64,000 nt of DNA, taken from contig JAUWMV010000007.1 in NCBI GenBank assembly GCA_030613005.1, positions 1-64,000 on the forward strand, given 5' to 3'. The DNA is from a bacterium. GTDB lineage: Bacteria > UBP14 > UBA6098 > B30-G16. The notes beneath the pieces were generated by a model, which was not told where the DNA came from, did no database searches, and saw nothing but the letters and a program-made list of their open reading frames with translations. A program made the translations under genes and the position numbers. Of this stretch, positions 19,668-28,980 are shown in pieces (the stretch's first letter is position 1; the number at the start of each line of letters is the position of its first letter).

Positions 19668-20591
19668 ATGTTTACCATTTTGATTGTAATAATAGCGTTT
19701 TTCCTCTTCATAATAGTAGCATCCTCGATAAGAATTATCCGACCATGGCAAAAGGGAGTGGTGGAATTTTTAGGACGATACAATAGAACAGTGACCGCAG
19801 GATTGAGAATTATTATACCATTCTTCGAGAAAATACGCAAAGTTGATATGCGAGAACAGGTTGTTGACATTCCCCCTCAAGAGGTAATAACGAAAGATAA
19901 TGTTGTCGTTGCTGTTGATGCTGTGGTCTATTACGAAATTACTGATCCCATCAAAGTGCTTTACAATGTTGCTAATTTCTATCTTGCATCCACAAAATTA
20001 GCCCAGACCAACCTTCGTAACGTAATAGGAGACCTTCAACTCGATGAGTCACTGACTTCACGGGAAAAAATAAATACAACACTTCGAACAATTCTCGATG
20101 AGGCAACGGATAAATGGGGTGCACGAATAACCCGAGTGGAGCTTCAACGAATCGAACCACCAAGTGATGTTACCGCCGCAATGCACCGTCAGATGAAAGC
20201 TGAACGTGAACGTCGAGCTGTGATTCTCGAAGCGGAAGGAATTAAGCAATCTGCAATTCTCAAAGCTGAAGGTGAAAGACAGGCGAGAATATTAAGAGCA
20301 GAAGGTGAAGCGGAAGCAATTAAAAAAGTAGCAGATGCCGACAAATTCAAGCTCCTAACCGTTGCTGAAGGTGAAGGACAAGCTATAGAACGCGTTTATA
20401 ACGCTATTCACAATGGTAATCCAACGCCGGATCTTATAACAATCAAATATTTAGAAGCTCTTGCAAAGATCGCAGATGGAAAAAGCAGCAAGATGTTTAT
20501 TCCATATGACGCATCAGCAACACTCGGTTCACTGGCAATGGTTAAGGAGATTTTCACAGATATGAAACCAGATAAAGGTTCGGAACAGTAA
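19668..20591 (+). CDS. SPFH/band 7 (slipin, QmcA-like) membrane protein
   Basis: 307 residues: one N-terminal membrane helix ([19 protein letters not shown]), the SPFH domain opening [17 protein letters not shown] and including [20 protein letters not shown], then a helical region with repeated AEGE motifs (about residues 185-240) that forms the coiled coil of stomatin-like oligomers. AAGGAGG lies before the ATG. Pairing with NfeD is the textbook arrangement, and the two are expected to form a large ring complex at the membrane. Confidence 0.95.
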   Translation: MFTILIVIIAFFLFIIVASSIRIIRPWQKGVVEFLGRYNRTVTAGLRIIIPFFEKIRKVDMREQVVDIPPQEVITKDNVVVAVDAVVYYEITDPIKVLYNVANFYLASTKLAQTNLRNVIGDLQLDESLTSREKINTTLRTILDEATDKWGARITRVELQRIEPPSDVTAAMHRQMKAERERRAVILEAEGIKQSAILKAEGERQARILRAEGEAEAIKKVADADKFKLLTVAEGEGQAIERVYNAIHNGNPTPDLITIKYLEALAKIADGKSSKMFIPYDASATLGSLAMVKEIFTDMKPDKGSEQ

Positions 20592-20710
20592 ATTCTTGAT
20601 TCTATAGAGTATTAAAATCGTAAATTGAGCACTTTTGTAAATTAAGAATAAAAAGTTCAAATGCTTTAAAATAATGCCAAAACAGACCTAAAACATCGTT
20701 GGGAGGAAAT

Positions 20711-21319
20711 ATGACATTAAAGCTCGTAATAATCTCTTTAATAATTGTAGGTTCAGTTTATGGTGTGTGTTTCAGTGCTTTCCAAGGTGTTCAATTCGGT
20801 TCGCCAATTCAAAATATCGGTGAGAACAAACCGGAGGGAATAAGCTCTGATTTCGTTGAAGGTATTGGCAAATATACGTTCAACGATAAGGTGATAAACA
20901 GAGATGCCAGAATAATTTTCTATTTCGGTGCTGAGGATATGTCAGTTATTGGGAGTGAAGTTGAAATAATTGCAACACCGATTAATTTCCGTGAAATATT
21001 TTGGGATATTTATAACAAATATCTTAAACCGTATAAAGAACACTTTGACCAAACAATGGAATATTCTGAGTTTGTACCGGAGGGAAAGCTTGACACTGGT
21101 GCTGAAATTGCGCAAGGTTTCCTCGAATGGGAAATCCAGATTTTGGATCGATGCAATGGAGAATTAACATTACAGGCTATGGCTTTCGATGAAACAAAAG
21201 TTTTGATTAAGCTTTTAAGTTTATCCAAGAAATATATCGAGCTTATGTGGGTGGATATCGAGAAGCAAATAGAAAGTGAAGAAAATACGCAAGGTGTTGA
21301 TTTCCCAAATTCTGAATGA
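20711..21319 (+). CDS. Secreted protein of unknown function
   Basis: 202 residues from the ATG at 20711, chosen for its GGGAGG site (an upstream in-frame TTG is unlikely). A signal peptide (MTLKLVIISLIIVGSVYGVCF) is followed by a soluble domain with SAFQGVQFGSPIQNIG near the start, a motif often seen where secreted proteins compare measured and expected flows of a small binding domain. The second half is helical (EWEIQILDRCNGELTLQAM; LIKLLSLSKKYIELMW). I recognise no family. It has its own terminator and sits after the NfeD/slipin pair. Confidence 0.7.
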   Translation: MTLKLVIISLIIVGSVYGVCFSAFQGVQFGSPIQNIGENKPEGISSDFVEGIGKYTFNDKVINRDARIIFYFGAEDMSVIGSEVEIIATPINFREIFWDIYNKYLKPYKEHFDQTMEYSEFVPEGKLDTGAEIAQGFLEWEIQILDRCNGELTLQAMAFDETKVLIKLLSLSKKYIELMWVDIEKQIESEENTQGVDFPNSE

Positions 21320-21320
21320 A

Positions 21321-21357
21321 AATCGATCCTACTTAAGATCGATTAGGTTGTATTTTT
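21321..21357 (+). terminator. Rho-independent terminator
   Basis: The perfect 8-bp stem AATCGATC (21321-21328) with GATCGATT (21337-21344) is followed by AGGTTGTATTTTTT. It starts immediately after the stop of the secreted protein gene ending at 21319. Confidence 0.7.
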
Positions 21358-21513
21358 TGTGTTATTATCTATTCGTTAATCTTGGTTTATAGTTTAAAAT
21401 TATCTATATTAATTTAGAATTCTTTTGATAGAATAAACTTATTCAAGAGATCATTTTGATTAAGCTAATAATAAAATTAATTTAATAAATTATTTCAAAA
21501 AGGAGTATTAAAT

Positions 21514-22455
21514 ATGAACGTTATATATAAAATATTACCATTGTTAATTGTTCTTTTTTCATTGGGATTTTCTGGGGAACTCGGTAGAATCACGGAATCC
21601 GACAATGCAGTATATGGTGATGGTCGATGGCTTAAAGTAATAACTCCCTCAAAAAACGAAGAGATAAAAGAAAAATTGTCGATCAAACTCGATGTTTCTC
21701 CAATGGCGGATTCAGTTCTGTTTGTTTTTTTCCAATACCCACCTGTAAAAGATACAATCGCACCATTCGAGGTTACCTACGATGTTTCATATCTTTCTTC
21801 AGGCAATTATAAAACTCGAGTCCAGGCATACTGGGATACTGTTGTTCTGAAATTGGAAGTGCCATTTATAATTGTAACAGTTTACGGCGAAAAGGGAGCT
21901 TTGGTTCTCAATGGAGACACAATCCCTGAGCATAAAATAACTCGTAACGAAAAGGATCAAGTTATAGGCTTATATTTTAATGACCTTGGCTTAAACGATC
22001 CCAAATGCCTGTTAGGTCTCGAGCATAATTGTGAAGCCCTTGAAACCTTGATTCTTGAATATAACTATTTATTAACCATAGACTTATCACCGCTGAAAAA
22101 ATGCAGAGAATTGAAATATTTAACAATTTTCTCCAATCAACTAGAAGAAATTAATCTGTCTCCACTTTCGTCATGCAAAAAACTGGAATACTTGAATCTC
22201 ATGCAGAATAACATATCGGAGATAAAAATATCTGCATTAAAATCTTGTAAAAGGCTCAGGGAAATCGACTTAGGTATGAATAATATTTCAACTTTCAAAA
22301 TTAGAGCTTTAGGAAAGTTAGATTCCCTTGAAAAAATAACGCTAATCGGAAACCCCCTAGATGAGGAAAACTGCAAGGAAATTTGTTCATTTATCCTTGA
22401 AAAACCTAAGGTTGAAATCCTGAGTCGGTGTAAATGCGAGGAAGAAACCGATTAG
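21514..22455 (+). CDS. Secreted leucine-rich-repeat protein
   Basis: 313 residues with a signal peptide (MNVIYKILPLLIVLFSLGFS). Residues about 40-130 form an Ig-like beta domain (VLFVFFQYPPVKDTIAPFEV...SGNYKTRVQAYWDT). The C-terminal half has about five leucine-rich repeats of 22-24 residues (LETLILEYNYLLTIDLSPLK; LKYLTIFSNQLEEINLSPLS; LEYLNLMQNNISEIKISAL; LREIDLGMNNISTFKI), each consecutive repeat linked by a short KxCxxL-type turn. Such proteins usually mediate protein binding at the surface. AAAGGAG precedes the ATG. No sorting domain is visible at the C-terminus (ends with a small Cys pair, RCKCEEE). Confidence 0.85.
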   Translation: MNVIYKILPLLIVLFSLGFSGELGRITESDNAVYGDGRWLKVITPSKNEEIKEKLSIKLDVSPMADSVLFVFFQYPPVKDTIAPFEVTYDVSYLSSGNYKTRVQAYWDTVVLKLEVPFIIVTVYGEKGALVLNGDTIPEHKITRNEKDQVIGLYFNDLGLNDPKCLLGLEHNCEALETLILEYNYLLTIDLSPLKKCRELKYLTIFSNQLEEINLSPLSSCKKLEYLNLMQNNISEIKISALKSCKRLREIDLGMNNISTFKIRALGKLDSLEKITLIGNPLDEENCKEICSFILEKPKVEILSRCKCEEETD

Positions 22456-22496
22456 AGTAATATACTCCTCAGTTTTTACTCTTTTCATGCTTCATT

Positions 22497-23204
22497 TTAT
22501 TTAAGAGCCTTTTCTGGTATTACTTTGGAGAATGTGTTGTATTTGTGGCGAAGATTTTTTATACGTTTTTCTAATCTTATCGTGGGATCTTTGGGATTCC
22601 ATTTCGTCGGTGCTGGAAGAATCGATGCCAATGCACAGGATTGCTTAACGGTAAGCTTCGAAGCCGGAATGCCATAATGATACATTGCTGCACTCTGGAT
22701 ACCATACACTTGAGGTCCCCACTCGACAACGTTAAGGTATAACTCGAGTATGCGCCGTTTGGACAAATTATGTTCGATAACAACGGCTATAACTATCTCC
22801 TGTATTTTCCTTACTGGGTTTCGCAATGGGGAAAGGAAAAGATTGCGTGCAAGTTGCATAGTTATTGTAGATCCACCACGATATACCTCTTTTCGCTCCC
22901 AGTTCTGTTCCATAGATAATCTAAATTCCGCCCAATCAACTCCGCAGTGGCTGAAAAATGCAACATCTTCTGAGAGTAATACTGCTCGAATAAGACAGGG
23001 AGAAATCTGCTCAATTGATACATAAGTTAGAACAATATCCACATCGTCATTGTGAATCATCATATTGGTAACTTTAGGATTATTATGGGCATACCATTCG
23101 ATATTTCGGACCAGAAAAATTGTGTATGTAATTAATCCTACAATGAAGAGAAGGAATATTAGAACAAGCAAAATAAAAATTTTCGCAATCTTCTTAATTA
23201 ACAT
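22497..23204 (-). CDS. mtgA: Monofunctional peptidoglycan glycosyltransferase (GT51)
   Basis: Polymerises lipid II into glycan strands at the outer face of the inner membrane. 235 residues: one N-terminal membrane anchor (IFILLVLIFLLFIVGLITYT), then the GT51 motifs in order: EDVAFFSHCGVDW (catalytic Glu), GGSTITMQLARNLFLS, RKIQEIVIAVVIEHNLSKRR, ILELYLNVVEWG, and a late ALASILPAPTKWNP. No transpeptidase domain follows, so it is the monofunctional type. It lies 36 bases after the unknown 386-residue gene on the same strand. Confidence 0.95.
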   Translation of the reverse strand: MLIKKIAKIFILLVLIFLLFIVGLITYTIFLVRNIEWYAHNNPKVTNMMIHNDDVDIVLTYVSIEQISPCLIRAVLLSEDVAFFSHCGVDWAEFRLSMEQNWERKEVYRGGSTITMQLARNLFLSPLRNPVRKIQEIVIAVVIEHNLSKRRILELYLNVVEWGPQVYGIQSAAMYHYGIPASKLTVKQSCALASILPAPTKWNPKDPTIRLEKRIKNLRHKYNTFSKVIPEKALK

Positions 23205-23240
23205 TTTCGTAATTAGTGTAGCTAAGGAAAGATATGGTAA

Positions 23241-24401
23241 TTATTTTTTTCCAGTTTTTTTATCAGGTTTAGGTTTTTCGCTCCGTTTTTCCTTCGGTTG
23301 TGGAATAATTTTCTCTAGAAAAACTAATGCTTTTTCTATTTCAGCTTTCGCTAGTTTCACTTTTTCTGCGGCTTGGGTTCGCTTTTTCATATCGGTTACA
23401 CAGCTAAGAAACTCGTCGACATCGTCCTTTCTGCCAACTAATTTATGCCATTTCTTCCAATTGGCATATGCATTCCCGAAACAATCTGCAGCTTTTGTCA
23501 GGTTTTCTCGCAAATCCTGCGGAATAACTCTGGAAATTTTGTAAAAATACGAGTGAAGAGCGTAATTTTGAGTCCACTGGGAATATATAGGTGCATCAAA
23601 CCAAGCCAGTCGTGAACGGTCGCCATTTTCATTCTCGACAAGAAAATCCACGTCAGGATTTGAAAGGTCCTTTATGTAGGCATCATATGCTGCCAAACCC
23701 ATTGGTACTTTTTCTTTCCCGTCCATTTCGATAAAAGGTTGCTTGAAGTTCTTCACAATCATCTCAGCCAAATTTGGAACTAAATCCTTTTCAGTAATCG
23801 ATTCGTCGCACTTAATTTCTGATGGAGCTATAAGCTTTTTCGACTCAGAATTATCAGTCCATTCCCACCATTTGGCAAGCTCATCCATACCCCATGAAGA
23901 GCCATCTGGTGCAAAAGTGGGGTGATACCAATTAACCGCAAGACTCCCTGGGGAAACTTCAAGTCCATAAACCAGAATAGGATCAAACCACGAAATCCAA
24001 ACTAATCTGCCGCTATCGACCATTGTTTTAATAAAGTCCAAAGCCTCCGGAAGATCTTTGGGCAACGCCTGATAACGTTTTACATCACATACATCTAACG
24101 CAGAATCAACGGCAGAAAATCGGAAAACATCGTACACCCATGGTTTCTCAAGGTCGTATAAGAAAAATGAAGCATAACCACTTTTAGCGAAAAAAACAGG
24201 ATAGTCCTGCCTTAGTCCTATATAATACGAAGCTTTCCACGCCAAGTCCAGTGGCGTGTATTCAAGCATCATTCCAGGATATTTCTGGAGTTCCTTTTCC
24301 CAGCCATCATTATATTTGCTCAGAACCATTAGTGCAATATCTGACCTTATCCGAAATATTACAAGTGGAAACCAAAGGAATGTGATTTTATATTCACTCA
24401 T
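23241..24401 (-). CDS. Conserved-looking protein of unknown function
   Basis: 386 residues, rich in Trp, Tyr and Phe (WISWFDPILVYGLEVSPGSL; WYHPTFAPDGSSWGMDELAK; LAWFDAPIYSQWTQNYALHS). The protein has no signal peptide and ends in a Lys/Pro-rich tail (PKEKRSEKPKPDKKTGKK). The fold around residues 60-190 (short strands with a DPILVYG turn) is vaguely like papain-like BtrH-type domains, but I see no secure catalytic Cys-His pair. Start ATG at 24401 lacks a ribosome site; an ATG 24 codons later is possible. Its position just upstream of mtgA on the same strand suggests cotranscription. Confidence 0.7.
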   Translation of the reverse strand: MSEYKITFLWFPLVIFRIRSDIALMVLSKYNDGWEKELQKYPGMMLEYTPLDLAWKASYYIGLRQDYPVFFAKSGYASFFLYDLEKPWVYDVFRFSAVDSALDVCDVKRYQALPKDLPEALDFIKTMVDSGRLVWISWFDPILVYGLEVSPGSLAVNWYHPTFAPDGSSWGMDELAKWWEWTDNSESKKLIAPSEIKCDESITEKDLVPNLAEMIVKNFKQPFIEMDGKEKVPMGLAAYDAYIKDLSNPDVDFLVENENGDRSRLAWFDAPIYSQWTQNYALHSYFYKISRVIPQDLRENLTKAADCFGNAYANWKKWHKLVGRKDDVDEFLSCVTDMKKRTQAAEKVKLAKAEIEKALVFLEKIIPQPKEKRSEKPKPDKKTGKK

Positions 24402-24505
24402 TAGATGTTAATACTTGATAATATAATGTATTGCAATGAGTTATAGTAAGTTATAGGTATGTTAGCGGTAAATTATTAAATTTAGATTAAAATGAATATT
24501 ATCTA

Positions 24506-25624
24506 TTAATGAGATTTCTTTTCAATAGCCTTAATATAATATTGCTCGACCTGCTCTGCTAATACATCGGTGCTCCATCGCTGCGTAACTTTTTGTCGAG
24601 CGATGCGACCCATTTCGACTCTAACATCTTCTGGCAAACTCAAAGCCATAACAATCTTATCCGCGATATCATTCGGATTCGCTGGTTCCGCGAGAAAGCC
24701 TGTTTCATCGGTTACAATCTCCGGTAATCCACCCACATCAGAAGCAACGATAACTCTCTCACATGCCATAGATTCCAATGCAGCAACAGAGGTTGCCTCC
24801 ATAAGCGACGGGATAACAATGACATCTGCACTGGAGAGCAATGCAGGCATTTTAGAGTTTGGTTGTGCACCAATGAAGTGTATTCTATCTTTAATTTTAA
24901 GTTCCTCTGTCAAAGCTTCGAGTCTGGGACGCATAGGACCATCGCCTATAAGGTATAAATGTGCATTAAATCTTTCACAGACTATCGGCAATGCCCGAAC
25001 GGCAAACTCTACACCATTTTTCTCGAAAAGCCTTCTGGGAACAACGATAATTTTTTCATTGTCCTTCACTATTATTACAGGCTTTGTTAGTTTGAAACGA
25101 TCGATATCAACCGCATTGACCAATGAATAAGCATTGATTTTCGGTGCGATCGACAAAGAAACATCCTTGATCTCTTCACTTGGAGTGAGAACAATGTCTG
25201 GTTTGTTTAGCAGGTATTTCAACACTTTCCGCCAGAATCGCTTTTTTGCAAGTCTAAGGAAGTGGCTCGTATGAATTGTTGCAATTAACGGCTTATTTCT
25301 GAATTTTTTTGTCAATATGCATGGGACAATCGATGGAAATGTGTGAGCATGCATTATGTCTGCATTTCGAGATAGTTTCCACATTTTCGGTATAGCAAAA
25401 AAACTAGTTACAACCCATCCCAAAAGCTTTTTGTTGGGACAATAAACTCTTACCACTGGCACGCCTTCAAAATTCTCGTGTTTAGGCGTGCCTTTCATCG
25501 AGTGCGAAGTCACAACTGTTATGTCGTGTCCGCAACGCTGTAATGCCTGACAAAGCGTAAGGACATGCGTCTCGAGTCCACCTACTTCTGGTGGAAAGTA
25601 TATGCTGTGAACCAGTATTCTCAT
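24506..25624 (-). CDS. Glycosyltransferase family 4 protein
   Basis: A 372-residue GT-B fold enzyme. The N-terminal half starts MRILVHSIYFPPEVGGLETH, the standard nucleotide-sugar GT4 opening, with VHAHTFPS-like DIMHAHTFPSIVP. The C-terminal half holds the donor site: YLIGDGPMRPRLEALTEEL, VIVIPSLMEATSVAALESMA (the E-x7-E motif) and GGLPEIV. It probably adds a hexose to a lipid-linked glycan on the cytoplasmic side; acceptor unknown. Minus-strand neighbours are rsmB upstream (93-base gap) and the unknown gene at 23241 downstream. Confidence 0.9.
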   Translation of the reverse strand: MRILVHSIYFPPEVGGLETHVLTLCQALQRCGHDITVVTSHSMKGTPKHENFEGVPVVRVYCPNKKLLGWVVTSFFAIPKMWKLSRNADIMHAHTFPSIVPCILTKKFRNKPLIATIHTSHFLRLAKKRFWRKVLKYLLNKPDIVLTPSEEIKDVSLSIAPKINAYSLVNAVDIDRFKLTKPVIIVKDNEKIIVVPRRLFEKNGVEFAVRALPIVCERFNAHLYLIGDGPMRPRLEALTEELKIKDRIHFIGAQPNSKMPALLSSADVIVIPSLMEATSVAALESMACERVIVASDVGGLPEIVTDETGFLAEPANPNDIADKIVMALSLPEDVRVEMGRIARQKVTQRWSTDVLAEQVEQYYIKAIEKKSH

Positions 25625-25717
25625 AAGTTTTCCGTTACATCAAACATGGAAATTTTCTAATTATATAATACATATAATATTACGATATTTATATTCGATT
25701 TGCATGGATTTATTAAT

Positions 25718-27055
25718 CTATTCTTTCACACCGACAATTGTGAAGCTTCCATCCATATTATCACGATGAGGCCACGTTCGGGCGATTAATCCATTTGCCT
25801 CGATGAATTGCTCAGGTAAATATTCATCCAATGGTTTTATTTTCAATCCAAGTTTAACAAAAACATCCCATGCACCCTGATTCTCTTCTGGTTCTGTTGT
25901 GCAAGTTGTGAAATAAATTTGTCCACCTTGTTTAAGAAGTGTGAATGCGGACTTAATCAATTTCTTTTGCAAGATTGCCAAGGTTATCAACATCTTCTGC
26001 GTTTTAAACCACCTTATCTCAGGATGCCTACGAATAATGCCCAGCGAAGAGCATGGTGCATCTATAATAATTTTATCAAAGAACCCCAGTTTAAATGGTG
26101 CATATGTTCCGTCGCAGGCAATCATATTTGGAAAGGGATGTCCCAATCTTAAAATGTTTCCCCTGATATCTGACATTCGACGAGGATTTATATCGATTGC
26201 AAAGAAATTATTTGTTTCCCCCTTAAGCATTTCTATGATATGAGTTGTCTTTCCACCGGGAGCTGCCCCGATCTCTAAAATTCTTTCGTCTGCTTTAGGA
26301 TTTATAACATATACCGGTATTGCGAAAGCGGCATCTTGAACAGAAACGAATCCTTCCCGTAAGAATTCGAAATCGGATGCGGAAACATCACTTTCGAGAT
26401 TAAAATATTCTGGAAATACAGAGTTAACAATCTCATATTTCTTTCCCTTACAATACTCCCGAAACAATGTCGGGGATATTTTAAGTGTATTAATTCTATA
26501 CGATTTTGGAGGATTCTCGTTGTTTGCAGTCAAGATTTTCTCACACATCTTGACACCATAGCGTGAAATCCATCGTTTTACAATCCATTCGGGATGAGAA
26601 TATTGTATCGTTAGCCTCTTTAAATTGTCTGTTGGCAATTCTATTTTATTCCAACGACGAGTGAATTTCCGTAATACAGCATTGATTAGCGCAAGCTCTT
26701 TAGGATGAGCATCGAGAGTTCTCATAGCTTCAACTGTTGTATCTACTGCAGCATATTGAGGAATTGAAGTCGACATTATTTGGAAAGCCCCGACTCGCAA
26801 TGCCATCGAGCCATAATACGATGGAAATTTACCCGAATCGAGCAATCTTAATAATAAATAATCAAGTTTCGACAAATTTTTCAGAACGCCAAAAACTAAC
26901 TCGCTAAGTAAAGCTCTATCTGCAGGCTTGAGGACATACTTCTTTGTCATTTCTCTAAGGACGAAATTGCTGTATTTTCTATTTCGTAGAATTTTTACAA
27001 GTGCTTCTATTGCTGCAATTCTCGTTATTTCACGCGGGTATTCATTATTATTCAT
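25718..27055 (-). CDS. rsmB: 16S rRNA (cytosine967-C5)-methyltransferase
   Basis: 445 residues with the NusB-like RNA-binding domain first (ITRIAAIEALVKILRNRKYSNFVLRE) and the Rossmann methyltransferase after. The SAM motif is ILEIGAAPGGKTTHI; the two catalytic cysteines lie in IDAPCSSLGIIRRHPEIRW and YFTTCTTEPEENQ. This is the Sun/Fmu family that makes m5C967 in 16S rRNA; the target C967 context (GGCAAC) is present in the 16S gene of this window. It starts 12 bases after the DUF502 gene on the same strand. Confidence 0.95.
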   Translation of the reverse strand: MNNNEYPREITRIAAIEALVKILRNRKYSNFVLREMTKKYVLKPADRALLSELVFGVLKNLSKLDYLLLRLLDSGKFPSYYGSMALRVGAFQIMSTSIPQYAAVDTTVEAMRTLDAHPKELALINAVLRKFTRRWNKIELPTDNLKRLTIQYSHPEWIVKRWISRYGVKMCEKILTANNENPPKSYRINTLKISPTLFREYCKGKKYEIVNSVFPEYFNLESDVSASDFEFLREGFVSVQDAAFAIPVYVINPKADERILEIGAAPGGKTTHIIEMLKGETNNFFAIDINPRRMSDIRGNILRLGHPFPNMIACDGTYAPFKLGFFDKIIIDAPCSSLGIIRRHPEIRWFKTQKMLITLAILQKKLIKSAFTLLKQGGQIYFTTCTTEPEENQGAWDVFVKLGLKIKPLDEYLPEQFIEANGLIARTWPHRDNMDGSFTIVGVKE

Positions 27056-27067
27056 GCCAAAATCCTC

Positions 27068-27757
27068 TTAATCGTTGTCGAGATCGATTACTTTTTTTAT
27101 TTTAACTTTAGCAGTTTTGTGCAATGAATTTAGCTTTTCTGTCTCTACAAATGATTTTTCGTTTATTAATTCCTCGGTTGGATTTAAAATACCTGCAGAC
27201 ACAATCATTTTCATTGCTTCCTCGATTGTAATATCAAGCTCGATGAAATCACTTTTATTAGCATAAACAAGAAATCCTGTTGTAGGATTCGGCGTCGAAG
27301 ATATAAAAATTGGGTAAAGATTTTTCCCATTTATGTTTGTAGGCTTCTCATTAACCAACAGACCAATAACAAACAATCCCTTGCGAGGATACTCTATCAT
27401 AACTGGCGCATGAAAAACAAAAGTTTTTTTTATTTCAAGGAATTTGCCTATATGTTTTATCGCAAAATAAATAGATTTAGCTACAGGTAATCGAGTAAAA
27501 ATCGCATCGGTAAAACTCAAAAATTTATTTCCAATATATGACCTTGTTAGGAATCCTAAAACACATAATATGGCTAACAAAGCTACAAACCCTAAACCTG
27601 GAATTTTAATATCAAAGAAATACACTAATAAACCTGCAAGAATTCCGTCTAAGAAACGAAAAACTATCCAGAAAACATAAATCGTAACTACGGCTGGCGC
27701 ACTTATAAAAATCCCTGTTAGTATATTTTTCTTTAGCCAAGCAAAAAATTTTCTCAT
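27068..27757 (-). CDS. DUF502 family membrane protein
   Basis: 229 residues from the ATG at 27757, which has a GAAGGA site; an in-frame ATG at 27775 would add six residues. Two N-terminal membrane spans (LTGIFISAPAVVTIYVFWIV and LGFVALLAILCVLGFLTRSYIG) flank the conserved FLDGILAGLLVYFFDIKIPG loop. The soluble C-terminal part contains VMIEYPRKGLFVIGLL and the FISSTPNPTTGFLVY motif that defines DUF502. Function unproven in the family. It is cotranscribed with rsmB by spacing. Confidence 0.9.
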   Translation of the reverse strand: MRKFFAWLKKNILTGIFISAPAVVTIYVFWIVFRFLDGILAGLLVYFFDIKIPGLGFVALLAILCVLGFLTRSYIGNKFLSFTDAIFTRLPVAKSIYFAIKHIGKFLEIKKTFVFHAPVMIEYPRKGLFVIGLLVNEKPTNINGKNLYPIFISSTPNPTTGFLVYANKSDFIELDITIEEAMKMIVSAGILNPTEELINEKSFVETEKLNSLHKTAKVKIKKVIDLDND

Positions 27758-27922
27758 TGAATATCCTTCAAACATTTAAGTATTAATCGATGCCTAAGTA
27801 AATATTTACGCCTTTCAATCTTTGGCAAACTGTTTTTACAAATTCATTAAACACTTTGCACACAAACACTAATTAACTTACCTTAATAAACAAACACTCT
27901 ATAATAGTTGCAGTGATTAAAA

Positions 27923-28834
27923 ATGCAAAGCAAACAAGAGCAAGATTATAAACGATTTCTTAATCCTCTTATATTAGCAAAACTGGGTAATCTCGAGATT
28001 ATCGCCAAATTAGTCGTGGAAGGTTTCCTGGTGGGGCTTCACAAAAGTCCCTATCATGGTTTCTCTGTCGAATTTGCAGAATATAGACAATATAATCCTG
28101 GGGATCCACCTCGCACAATCGACTGGAAAGTATTCGCGAGAACTGATAAGTACTTTGTCAAGGAGTTTGAAGAGGAAACCAACCTTAGAGCATATATTCT
28201 GCTCGATAAAAGTGGTTCAATGGGGTTCTCCCACAATGGTCGTTTAAGGAAAATTGAATATGCGCGTTTTCTTGCTGCAGCGTTGGCATACCTTATGGTC
28301 AAGCAAAAAGATGCTGTGGGCCTTCTTACATTTGACAAGGATGTAGATACATATATCCCAGCTTCGATGACCAAAGTGCAACTCATGGAACTTCTGAAGG
28401 TGTTAGATAAAACCGATTACGCAGAAGAAACGCGGATAGATAAAACGTTTACTGCTCTTGCTGAAAAATTGAAACGTAGAGGATTGATAATTCTCATTTC
28501 CGATCTTCTAGATGATCCTAAGCACACGCTAACTGCTCTTAGACAATTTCGACACAAAAAAAATGAAGTAATCGTTTTCCATATTCTCGATCCTTCTGAA
28601 GTAAATTTCGATTTTAAAAGAGAAGCTGAATTTATCGACCTCGAAAGTGGAAATAAACTTCCTGTGCAACCATGGATGATTCGAGAAGAATATCGCAAAG
28701 AAGTTAGAAAATTTTTCGACGAATTGAAATATGGCTGTCGAGAATTAGGTGTGGATTATTGTCTTATAACAACGGACACACCGTTTGATATATCTCTTCT
28801 TGCCTACCTTCATAAAAGAGCCCGACTATATTAA
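27923..28834 (+). CDS. DUF58 domain protein (vWA-like, MoxR-associated family)
   Basis: 303 residues. The N-terminal half contains GFSVEFAEYRQYNPGDPPRT followed by IDWKVFARTDKYFVKEFEEE, the DUF58 signature; the second half is a vWA-like domain with the metal-ion site LLDKSGSMGF and a later ILISDLLDD. Members normally work with a MoxR-type AAA+ ATPase in chaperone-like or envelope-assembly roles. No moxR gene lies next to it here: the gene upstream is divergent and the region downstream is a decayed gene. Cytoplasmic by the absence of a signal peptide. Confidence 0.92.
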   Translation: MQSKQEQDYKRFLNPLILAKLGNLEIIAKLVVEGFLVGLHKSPYHGFSVEFAEYRQYNPGDPPRTIDWKVFARTDKYFVKEFEEETNLRAYILLDKSGSMGFSHNGRLRKIEYARFLAAALAYLMVKQKDAVGLLTFDKDVDTYIPASMTKVQLMELLKVLDKTDYAEETRIDKTFTALAEKLKRRGLIILISDLLDDPKHTLTALRQFRHKKNEVIVFHILDPSEVNFDFKREAEFIDLESGNKLPVQPWMIREEYRKEVRKFFDELKYGCRELGVDYCLITTDTPFDISLLAYLHKRARLY

Positions 28835-28980
28835 TCTAATAATATAATTCGGAATCTAAACAAACTACGTGCTCACTTTAAGTTACCTAAAGTATCTATT
28901 TCATAATTTCCACTAATACGATTGTTATAGTCATTTCGAATATTCTTGATTTCTTACCAGTGTAAATATTCATTTTAGTT

